DNA of 7,018 bases from an uncultured Lachnospiraceae bacterium (GTDB lineage Bacteria > Bacillota_A > Clostridia > Lachnospirales > Lachnospiraceae). This document shows positions 1 to 5,862 of the stretch, in pieces. The position numbers were made by a program, and so were the translations under genes. The notes under the pieces were generated by a model. It made no database searches. It saw nothing but the letters and a program-made list of their open reading frames with translations, and was not told the DNA's origin. The stretch lies in contig USPJ01000054.1 of the NCBI GenBank assembly GCA_900556645.1, positions 1 to 7,018 on the forward strand, given 5' to 3'. Position 1 is the stretch's first letter. Every line of letters starts with the position of its first letter.

Positions 1-434
1 GTGGTTCCATATTCACTCAAAATAATATCATCTATATCGTACGCTCCGTTATCCCGATAGATAAACAGCGTTCCGAGACGTTCTCCGGCAATATCAATCG
101 GTGTAATGATCGCCGTGTATTTCTTGATATCGGAAACAAAGCCAAGTGTCTCAAGATTTACATTCTCTTTTGTAGACAAGATCCCAAGCAGACGCTCGTT
201 TAATTCCGGATCAATAAATCCTCCCACTTCATCCACGATCAGTTCGTCGATCTCGTCCATTCCTTTCATTTCACTGGTTCCAAGCACTTTTCCCTTTCTG
301 CTGATCACCAGTACATTGGATTTTAAAATCTCTGTTAAAACATCACAGATATCATTAAAGACTACTTTAGAGGAATTATTGTTGTGTAAAAGTTTATTTA
401 TTTTTCTGGTTTTGTCCAATAACTGAACGCTCAT
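1..434 (-). CDS. codY: GTP- and nutrient-sensing pleiotropic transcriptional regulator CodY, N-terminal part (cut by the window edge)
   Basis: CodY is a dimeric DNA-binding repressor that senses branched-chain amino acids (through its GAF domain) and GTP, and controls amino-acid metabolism genes on entry to stationary phase. The 144 complete codons seen here are nearly all GAF domain. They begin MSVQLLDKTRKINKLL, contain SRKGKVLG (residues 45-52), and reach ERLGTLFIYRD (118-128) and DIDDIILSEYG (133-143), all recognisable CodY signatures. The C-terminal winged helix lies outside the window; CodY is normally about 260 residues. The ATG at 434 is supported by a GGGAGGG ribosome binding site at 441-447, six bases upstream. 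The gene follows topA by 89 bp on the same strand and appears to have its own promoter. One oddity: an ungapped alignment to B. subtilis CodY places Asp63 where the ligand-pocket Arg61 sits. Identity is confident; ligand specificity is not. Confidence 0.95.
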   Translation of the reverse strand, partial: MSVQLLDKTRKINKLLHNNNSSKVVFNDICDVLTEILKSNVLVISRKGKVLGTSEMKGMDEIDELIVDEVGGFIDPELNERLLGILSTKENVNLETLGFVSDIKKYTAIITPIDIAGERLGTLFIYRDNGAYDIDDIILSEYGT

Positions 435-476
435 TCTATTCCCTCCCAGCTTTCTTTATCGGGTTCTATATTTCAT

Positions 477-505
477 ATCGTATCATTTTTTGTCTGACAA
501 TTCAA
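477..505 (-). promoter_or_regulatory. Candidate sigma-A promoter of codY
   Basis: Read on the minus strand, a -35 TTGAAT (500-505) is followed after 17 bases by TACGAT (477-482), which is preceded by TGA and so looks like an extended -10. Transcription would start near 470 and give a leader of about 36 bases before the codY ATG, including the GGGAGGG site. No terminator is visible between topA and this promoter, so readthrough from topA is also possible. This is read by eye from consensus elements. Confidence 0.55.
488..502 (-). promoter_or_regulatory. CodY-box-like operator in the codY promoter
   Basis: The minus strand reads AATTGTCAGACAAAA. It matches the CodY box consensus AATTTTCWGAAAATT at 11 of 15 positions and contains a perfect 11-base palindrome, TTGTC-A-GACAA (490-500). 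Two of the four mismatches (positions 5 and 11) are symmetric and keep the dyad. The site fills most of the -35/-10 spacer and overlaps the -35 by three bases, where a bound dimer would block RNA polymerase. This suggests negative autoregulation, which is known for codY in some Firmicutes. No binding has been shown for this sequence. Confidence 0.45.
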
Positions 506-523
506 CCTTTTTTTATAAATTCA

Positions 524-2596
524 CTATTTCTTTGTGTTGTTAATTACAAATCCGCATTTCTCATTGGAGCATACGGTTTTGTTTCCTTTCTCCACCATAA
601 AGCTTCCGCATTTCTCACATTTTATCTCGGAAGGCTTTTGCCATGACATAAATTCACATTCCGGATTATTCTCACAACCATAATACTTTCTGCCTTTTTT
701 GGTCTTTTTAATCACAACCTCTTTTCCGCAGAGAGGACAGGCAATTCCCGTTTTTTCCAGATATGGCTTGGTGTTACGGCAATCCGGGAATCCCGGACAT
801 GCCAGAAACTTGCCGTGAGGTCCGTATTTGACTACCATATTTCTTCCGCAGAGCTCACAGACAACATCCGTTACCTCGTCCTCAATCTGAACCTTTTCCA
901 GTTCTTTTTCCGCCTGCACTACGGCACGGTCCAAATCCGGGTAGAAATTTTCAATTACGGTTTTCCAGTTGATTTTACCCTCTTCAATGCTGTCCAAAAG
1001 AGATTCCATATTTGCAGTAAAACGTTCATCCACAATACTCGGAAATGCATCCTTCATCATGACGTTTACCACTTCTCCCAATTCTGTCACATACAAGTTC
1101 TTATTCTCTTTTACAATATATCTTCTTGCCAATATGGTGGTAATGGTCGGTGCATAGGTACTCGGTCTTCCAATTCCCAGTTCCTCCAAGGTCTTAACCA
1201 AAGATGCCTCCGTATAATGTGCCGGTGGCTGCGTAAAATGCTGTTTTGGCTCGGTGGACTTCAGACTCAGTACCGAATCCTTATCCAGAGATTTCAACAA
1301 TACATTTCCATTAGCCTTCTCATCGTCACCACTGGTATACACCGACATAAATCCGTCAAACGCCACCTTTGAGGCAGACACGGTAAAACGGTATTTCCCT
1401 GCTCCGATTTTAACGGAGGTGGTATCATATCTGGCATTGCTCATGCGGCTTGCCGCAAAACGTTTCCAAATCAACTGATACAGACGGAACTGGTCTCTGC
1501 TTAAAGAATCCTTCACTGCCGCCGGTGTTCTTCCGATATCCGACGGACGGATGGCTTCGTGGGCATCCTGTATTTTATTGCCGCCCGTCTTTGCCGTCAC
1601 GGCAGTTGCCACATACTCTTCCCCGAAGGTTTCTCCGATATAGCTTCTGGCTGCTTTGTCCGCTTCTTCTGAAATACGGGTAGAATCGGTTCTCAGATAG
1701 GTAATCAAACCGACGGTACCGCTGCCCTTGATGTCCACACCTTCATAGAGCTGCTGTGCCAGCCGCATGGTCTTCTGGGTGGAAAAATTCAGCACCTTGG
1801 AAGCTTCCTGCTGTAACGTACTGGTGGTAAACGGAAGCGGGGCTTTCTTAATACGCTCTCCCTTTTTTACCTCCAGCACCTGATAGTCCTGTCCTTCTAA
1901 TTCCTTGATGATGGCATCCATCTGTTCCTGAGAGGTTACCGTCATCTTACCGTTTTCATCTCCATAGAATTTTGCCACCAGCGGCTTCTTCTCTCCCTCA
2001 ACGGAAAGTTCCGCATCCAGTGTCCAGTATTCTTCCGGGATAAACGCATTGATTTCCTCTTCCCTGTCGCAGATGATACGGAGGGCCACAGACTGTACTC
2101 TTCCCGCACTTAAGCCTCTTTTTACCTTTGCCCACAGCAGAGGACTGATGCGGTAACCCACCATACGGTCTAACATTCTTCTGGCCTGCTGTGCGTTGAC
2201 TAAGTCCATATCAATTTCTCTTGCCTCTTTTAAAGATGCTTTTACTGCACTTTTGGTAATTTCATTGAAGCTGATACGATATACCTTTTTCCCCTCCATC
2301 TTTAACGCTTGGGAGAGGTGCCATGAAATTGCCTCTCCCTCGCGGTCGGGGTCCGTTGCCAGATAGATTTTCTCTGCCTTCTTTACTTCTTTTCGAAGCT
2401 TCGCCAGAATATCTCCTTTTCCGCGGATTGTAATGTACTTTGGCTCGTAATCATGCTCTACATCTATGCCGAGCTGACTCTTTGGTAAATCGCGGACATG
2501 TCCGTTGGACGCCACGACCTCATAATTCTTTCCCAGAAATTTTTTGATTGTCTTCACCTTAGCCGGTGACTCTACGATTACTAAATATTTTGCCAT
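524..2596 (-). CDS. topA: DNA topoisomerase I (type IA, omega protein)
   Basis: TopA relaxes negative supercoils by cutting one strand through a 5'-phosphotyrosine link and passing the other through. The 690 residues match the usual Firmicute length. The Toprim domain is at the N-terminus, with catalytic Glu9 in VIVESPAK and the acidic triad Asp82, Asp84, Glu86 in DPDREGEAISWH. The active-site tyrosine is Tyr300 in GLITYLRTDSTR, followed by HEAIRPS (345-352) and GIGRPSTYAPTI (474-485). Three four-cysteine zinc ribbons close the protein (Cys580/583/600/606, 620/623/641/647, 660/663/676/681). I chose the ATG at 2596 because the family starts M-(A)-KYLVIVESPAK and because AGAGGGG (2604-2610) lies seven bases upstream. 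An ATG at 2617, which shares a base with the dprA stop as TAATG, would add MKKRGFL and has only a weak binding site. The gene is downstream of dprA in the same transcription unit. Confidence 0.98.
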   Translation of the reverse strand: MAKYLVIVESPAKVKTIKKFLGKNYEVVASNGHVRDLPKSQLGIDVEHDYEPKYITIRGKGDILAKLRKEVKKAEKIYLATDPDREGEAISWHLSQALKMEGKKVYRISFNEITKSAVKASLKEAREIDMDLVNAQQARRMLDRMVGYRISPLLWAKVKRGLSAGRVQSVALRIICDREEEINAFIPEEYWTLDAELSVEGEKKPLVAKFYGDENGKMTVTSQEQMDAIIKELEGQDYQVLEVKKGERIKKAPLPFTTSTLQQEASKVLNFSTQKTMRLAQQLYEGVDIKGSGTVGLITYLRTDSTRISEEADKAARSYIGETFGEEYVATAVTAKTGGNKIQDAHEAIRPSDIGRTPAAVKDSLSRDQFRLYQLIWKRFAASRMSNARYDTTSVKIGAGKYRFTVSASKVAFDGFMSVYTSGDDEKANGNVLLKSLDKDSVLSLKSTEPKQHFTQPPAHYTEASLVKTLEELGIGRPSTYAPTITTILARRYIVKENKNLYVTELGEVVNVMMKDAFPSIVDERFTANMESLLDSIEEGKINWKTVIENFYPDLDRAVVQAEKELEKVQIEDEVTDVVCELCGRNMVVKYGPHGKFLACPGFPDCRNTKPYLEKTGIACPLCGKEVVIKKTKKGRKYYGCENNPECEFMSWQKPSEIKCEKCGSFMVEKGNKTVCSNEKCGFVINNTKK

Positions 2597-2616
2597 CAGA
2601 AAGCCCCTCTTTTTCA

Positions 2617-3498
2617 TTACTCTGTTTTTATATAATGATTTTTAAAGGATTCCCGAAGCAGTCCCTTCATTTGCAACTGTATTAAAACCCCGGCTGCACA
2701 GGACGGCTCCAGCCCCGTTTCCTCTAAAATATCGTCTATACTTTTTGGTTCTAAGCCTAAACAACTATACACCAAGGTTTCTTCTTTTGCAAGAGACACT
2801 TTTATATTTTCCGCTAAATTTTCTCCTCTTTTTTCCAAAACACCACACTCTGTCAAAAAATCTTCCACCGACAAAATGATTCCCGCACCATCTCTTATCA
2901 GGCGGTTACAGCCGTAGCTCAAGGTGTCCGTTACCCTGCCGGGAAGGACATAAACTTCTCTTCCCTGTTCCAATGCCAAATCCGCAGTAATCAGAGAACC
3001 ACTTTTCTTTCTGGCCTCTATCACCACTACAATATCTGCCAACCCGCTGATAATTCGGTTTCTCATGGGAAAATAATAATTTTTTGGTTCTGTTCCCTTG
3101 GGATATTCCGACAGCACTCCACCTTTTTCACAAATTTCCTCATAAAGCCTTCGGTTTCCTTTGGGATAACAGATATCTGCTCCACAGCCCAAAACCGCAA
3201 AGGTTTCTCCTCCGCCTTCCATGGCTCCCAGATGTCCTGCCGCATCAATTCCTTCTGCCATACCGCTGATGACATTGATTCCGTTGCGTCCCAACGCCTT
3301 TCCCAGCTTCTTTGCCATATAATATCCGTATTCACTGCATTTTCTGGCTCCCACGATGGCAACGCTTTTTTTCCGCTCATCCGGCAGTCTGCCTTTTACA
3401 TACAGAACCTTCGGATTATTTTTTATCTGTCTTAACCGCCGTGGATATTCTGTGCTTTCGCAGGAAATTCCCCGTATCTCATTTTCTTTATATATCAT
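2617..3498 (-). CDS. dprA: DNA-processing protein DprA (Smf), ssDNA-binding RecA loader
   Basis: DprA binds incoming single-stranded DNA in the cytoplasm during natural transformation and loads RecA on it; it is also common in bacteria not known to be competent. The 293 residues hold a Rossmann-like core with VGARKCSEYG (49-58), SGMAEGIDAAGH (78-89), FPMRNRIISGL (143-153) and SGSLITADLALEQGREVYVL (166-185). A C-terminal winged-helix domain follows (about 235-293, with SIDDILEETGLEPSCAAGVL). The N-terminus enters the core almost at once (EYPRRLRQIKNNPKVLYVKG), so the helical SAM-like domain present in many DprA proteins is missing. The ATG at 3498 has GGGAGAG (3504-3510) five bases upstream and overlaps the last 11 nt of comM. 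A start at 3549 would add 17 residues that do not resemble the family and would deepen the overlap, so I rejected it. Confidence 0.96.
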   Translation of the reverse strand: MIYKENEIRGISCESTEYPRRLRQIKNNPKVLYVKGRLPDERKKSVAIVGARKCSEYGYYMAKKLGKALGRNGINVISGMAEGIDAAGHLGAMEGGGETFAVLGCGADICYPKGNRRLYEEICEKGGVLSEYPKGTEPKNYYFPMRNRIISGLADIVVVIEARKKSGSLITADLALEQGREVYVLPGRVTDTLSYGCNRLIRDGAGIILSVEDFLTECGVLEKRGENLAENIKVSLAKEETLVYSCLGLEPKSIDDILEETGLEPSCAAGVLIQLQMKGLLRESFKNHYIKTE

Positions 3499-5020
3499 AT
3501 GTTCTCTCCCAGAATTTTTTATCCAAACTGCGGTAACATACCGCCTCATACAGATGCTTCATCTCTATATTTTCACAGCCTTCCAAATCCGCAATGGTTC
3601 TGGCGGTCTTTAGAATTTTGTGGTAGGAACGGACTGTTAATTCCAGATTTTCGTAAATTTTCTGCATCTCCTTTTCCTGTTTTTTTCCAAGCTTACAGTA
3701 CAGGTTTATGTCCTTGGAAGGAATTTGACTGTTATAGCGAAAATTACAGGCTGCATACCTTTTCCTCTGTATTTCGTGGGCTTGCATCACTCGTTTGCAT
3801 ATCTGTGCGGAGCTTTCATTTTCCTCTGTTTTCACCAGTTCCCCATAGGCAATGGCTTTTGCCTCCACACAGATGTCAATGCGATCCAACAGCGGCTGGC
3901 TGATTCTGTTTTGATATCCTCTGATTTCTTTAAGGGAACAACGACATTTCTGCATATCGGGATAGTACCCACAATTACAGGGATTCATCGCTGCTACCAG
4001 CATAAAATCTGCCGGATAACGGTAATTTCCATTGGCCCGTACCAGACGTATCTGATGTTCCTCTAATGGCTGCCGCAGGATTTCCAAGGACGGCTTTGAA
4101 AATTCCGTCAGCTCGTCCAAAAACAGCACACCGTTGTGGGCAAGGCTGATTTCTCCCGGTCTGGGGCTTCCTCCGCCTCCTGCCATTCCTGTTTTGGATA
4201 TGGTGTGATGAGGGTTCCGAAAAGGACGCTGTTCCATCAATCCCTCCCCATCTTCCAACATACCACAGACGCTGTATATTTTTGAGACCTCTAGCCGTTC
4301 CTGCTCTGACATAGGCGGTAAAATCGAAGGGATTCGTTTTGCAATCATGGTTTTTCCTGCTCCCGGTGGGCCAATCATCATAAAATTATGACGTCCTGCC
4401 ACCGCCACCTCACAGGCACGCTTCACTGCCTTTTGCCCGTTCACCTCCGAAAAATCCGGCAGTTCTTTCTTTTTTGAGCGTCTTTCTTCTATATTAATAG
4501 ACTCTGTCTTTCTTCCCTTCAGCCAATCAATGACCTCTTCTAAATCTCCCACTCCCCGTACCTCCATCCGGGGCAAAAGGGTTGCCTCCCTCTGGTTTTT
4601 CACAGGCACAATACAGCTTGTCCATCCTTCCTCCAGCATTTTTGCCGTCATAGGTAAAATCCCACGAACAGGCAGTACCTTTCCACTGAGACTCAGTTCT
4701 CCCAAGAACACCTTGTCCCTTACATTTTCTTGTGAAAGTTCTCCCAGAGCCGTGAGGATGGCAACAGCAATTGCCAAATCATATCCTGCCCCTGCCTTTC
4801 GGATGGATGCCGGGGAAAAGCTGATGGTAATCCGTTTTGCCGGAAGCTGATAGCCGCAGTTTTTCAGGGCAGTCCGCACCCGCTCCTTTGCCTCCTTGAC
4901 CTCCGATGCCAGAAAGCCTACCATCTCAAATGCCGGCAGTCCGTTCCCCACATCTGCTTCCACCGTAACGGGAATGGCTTCTATCCCATGCAGAGCTGCC
5001 GTGGTTACAATACTATACAA
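3488..5020 (-). CDS. comM: YifB/ComM family Mg-chelatase-like AAA+ ATPase (branch-migration helicase)
   Basis: ComM-type proteins are hexameric AAA+ motors. Proteobacterial ComM promotes branch migration during integration of transforming DNA; the role in Clostridia is less certain. The 510 residues contain an N-terminal Lon-protease-like ChlI fold (about 1-165, with NGLPAFEMVG and KRITISFSPASIRKAGAGYD), though no protease activity is implied. The AAA+ core has Walker A GPPGAGKT (217-224), Walker B VLFLDE (298-303), sensor MNPCNCG (345-351) and LLDRID (377-382). A C-terminal helical Mg-chelatase domain follows. Cysteines 348, 350, 359 and 361 resemble the cysteine cluster usual in this family. 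The start is TTG (5018-5020), chosen because the family begins MYSxVxxAALxGIEA and a full AAGGAGG (5025-5031) sits four bases upstream. It is the first gene of the comM-dprA-topA cluster. Confidence 0.95.
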   Translation of the reverse strand: MYSIVTTAALHGIEAIPVTVEADVGNGLPAFEMVGFLASEVKEAKERVRTALKNCGYQLPAKRITISFSPASIRKAGAGYDLAIAVAILTALGELSQENVRDKVFLGELSLSGKVLPVRGILPMTAKMLEEGWTSCIVPVKNQREATLLPRMEVRGVGDLEEVIDWLKGRKTESINIEERRSKKKELPDFSEVNGQKAVKRACEVAVAGRHNFMMIGPPGAGKTMIAKRIPSILPPMSEQERLEVSKIYSVCGMLEDGEGLMEQRPFRNPHHTISKTGMAGGGGSPRPGEISLAHNGVLFLDELTEFSKPSLEILRQPLEEHQIRLVRANGNYRYPADFMLVAAMNPCNCGYYPDMQKCRCSLKEIRGYQNRISQPLLDRIDICVEAKAIAYGELVKTEENESSAQICKRVMQAHEIQRKRYAACNFRYNSQIPSKDINLYCKLGKKQEKEMQKIYENLELTVRSYHKILKTARTIADLEGCENIEMKHLYEAVCYRSLDKKFWERTYDI

Positions 5021-5031
5021 TTTTCCTCCTT
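5021..5031 (-). promoter_or_regulatory. Ribosome binding site that fixes the comM TTG start
   Basis: The minus strand reads AAGGAGG followed by AAAA and then TTG. The perfect Shine-Dalgarno at slightly short spacing supports translation from TTG. No ATG or GTG is available at the N-terminus expected from the family. Confidence 0.7.
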
Positions 5032-5068
5032 ACTTCCGTTGGAAATGATGACGATTTGTCACAGAATA

Positions 5069-5107
5069 AAAAAGATGAAATCATTGTATCACAGATTTCA
5101 TCTTTTT
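5069..5107 (-). terminator. Rho-independent terminator of sigK
   Basis: A perfect 14-bp inverted repeat, AAAAAGATGAAATC / GATTTCATCTTTTT (5069-5082 and 5094-5107), encloses an 11-base loop. On the minus strand it begins seven bases after the sigK stop and ends in a T-rich tail, TTTTTTATT. The stem has only three GC pairs but is long and uninterrupted. It is nearly symmetric, so it could also stop plus-strand transcripts, but no plus-strand gene feeds into it. Confidence 0.75.
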
Positions 5108-5110
5108 CAA
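5083..5110 (-). promoter_or_regulatory. Candidate sigma-A promoter of the comM-dprA-topA cluster, overlapping the sigK terminator
   Basis: On the minus strand, TTGAAA (5105-5110) is followed after 16 bases by TACAAT (5083-5088) with TGA directly before it, giving an extended -10. Each hexamer differs from consensus at one position. The start would fall near 5076, about 55 bases before the comM TTG. The -10 lies in the loop of the sigK terminator and the -35 starts at the outer end of the stem. I see no better promoter in the remaining space before comM. Confidence 0.5.
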
Positions 5111-5113
5111 GAA

Positions 5114-5752
5114 CTATCCGGCATTTTCTTCCTGTTCAAAGCTTTTTCTCAGCTTTGTCAATGCCTTTTTTTCGATTCTGCTGACATAAGAGCGGGATAT
5201 CCCCAACTGTTTTGCCACTTCCCGCTGAGTAATGGAATCCTTTCCCCAGATTCCATACCGCATAGAAATTACGGTCTGCTCCCTAGGATTCAAAACCCGG
5301 GGAATCAACCGGTAAAGACGCCGGACGTTCTCACTTTCTTCCATCTTTTGAACCACATCTATTTCCTCCGCCGCCGCAATGTCCAAAAGACTAATCTGAT
5401 TTCCCTCTTTATCTGTTCCGATTGGTTCATAAAGCGACACCTCTCTGGAGGTCTTTTTCTTTCCCCGAAAATACATCAGCAGCTCATTGTCAATACACCT
5501 TGCCGCATAGGTTGCCAGTTTAATCTGACGGTCTGACTGAAATGTCTCCACCGCCTTAATCAGCCCTATGGTTCCTATGGAAATCAAATCCTCCATATCT
5601 TCTTCCGGGCTTTGATACTTCTTTGCCACATGTGCCACTAGTCTCAGGTTGTGTTCAATCAACTGATGCTTTGCTTTAAGGTCTCCTTCCTTCATTTTCG
5701 CTATGCATTCTTTTTCTTCTTCAATCGTAAGAGGAGATAAAAAAGTTTTCAC
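5114..5752 (-). CDS. sigK: RNA polymerase sporulation sigma factor, sigma-K type, without pro-sequence
   Basis: Sigma-K directs late mother-cell transcription (coat and cortex, mother-cell lysis) in endospore formers. The 212 residues follow sigma-K more closely than sigma-E. Examples are LIEHNLRLVAHVAKKY (31-46), EDLISIGTIGLIKAVETF (54-71, region 2), KLATYAARCIDNELLMYFR (78-96, regions 2.3-2.4), EPIGTDKEGNQISLLD (109-124), and the region 4 helix-turn-helix ITQREVAKQLGISRSYVSRI (174-193). The start is GTG with AAGGTG six bases upstream. An in-frame TAA lies four codons before the GTG, so the roughly 20-residue pro-sequence of B. subtilis sigma-K cannot be encoded here; Clostridioides difficile sigma-K also lacks it. 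The gene is uninterrupted, with no skin-like insertion. It is divergent from the pseudouridine synthase gene and followed by a terminator, so it is probably monocistronic. A close sigma-E paralogue is the main alternative. Confidence 0.88.
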   Translation of the reverse strand: MKTFLSPLTIEEEKECIAKMKEGDLKAKHQLIEHNLRLVAHVAKKYQSPEEDMEDLISIGTIGLIKAVETFQSDRQIKLATYAARCIDNELLMYFRGKKKTSREVSLYEPIGTDKEGNQISLLDIAAAEEIDVVQKMEESENVRRLYRLIPRVLNPREQTVISMRYGIWGKDSITQREVAKQLGISRSYVSRIEKKALTKLRKSFEQEENAG

Positions 5753-5778
5753 ATTTACACCTTAAAGCCGTTTTTATC

Positions 5779-5806
5779 ATTGTATGAAATGTGACAGGTC
5801 CTAGTG
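5779..5806 (-). promoter_or_regulatory. Candidate sporulation (sigma-E/sigma-K type) promoter of sigK
   Basis: The minus strand carries CATACAAT (5779-5786), a perfect match to the B. subtilis sigma-E -10 consensus and a match to the CATA core of the sigma-K -10. Sixteen bases upstream is CACT (5803-5806), containing the AC of a sigma-K -35. A sigma-E -35 (ATATT-like) is poor at the expected distance. Transcription would start around 5771-5773, leaving about 20 bases before the GTG. The consensus comes from Bacillus, and short motifs can occur by chance. Confidence 0.45.
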
Positions 5807-5838
5807 CCTTTCCTCTTTTCTTTTTTCCGCTTTCTCTG

Positions 5839-5844
5839 TATAAT
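5839..5844 (+). promoter_or_regulatory. Candidate -10 element for the pseudouridine synthase gene
   Basis: A perfect TATAAT on the plus strand, directly preceded by TG, lies 18 bases before the ATG at 5863. The -35 region at 16-18 bp spacing is pyrimidine-rich and unlike TTGACA. The predicted start (about 5851) coincides with the ribosome binding site GGGTGA (5851-5856), so the leader would be very short. Confidence 0.45.
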
Positions 5845-5862
5845 TGGCTTGGGTGAAAAAAT

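Noticed and set aside
505..560. Possible terminator between topA and codY
   Set aside because: Only a 5-bp TTTGT/ACAAA pairing near the topA stop and an A-run are present; there is no GC-containing stem followed by a T-run on the minus strand.
815..1372. Long plus-strand reading frame (185 codons) opposite topA
   Set aside because: It is antisense to a strongly conserved topA region, has no plausible ribosome binding site or recognisable domain, and its composition is that of a shadow frame.
2597..2617. Upstream ATG for topA in a TAATG overlap with dprA
   Set aside because: It would add MKKRGFL before the conserved family N-terminus, and the strong AGAGGGG site lies between the two ATGs and serves the downstream one.
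3499..3903. Plus-strand reading frame of 134 codons opposite comM, with further plus-strand frames across dprA and comM
   Set aside because: They are shadows of conserved genes, with Phe/Pro/Ser/His-rich products and no family resemblance.
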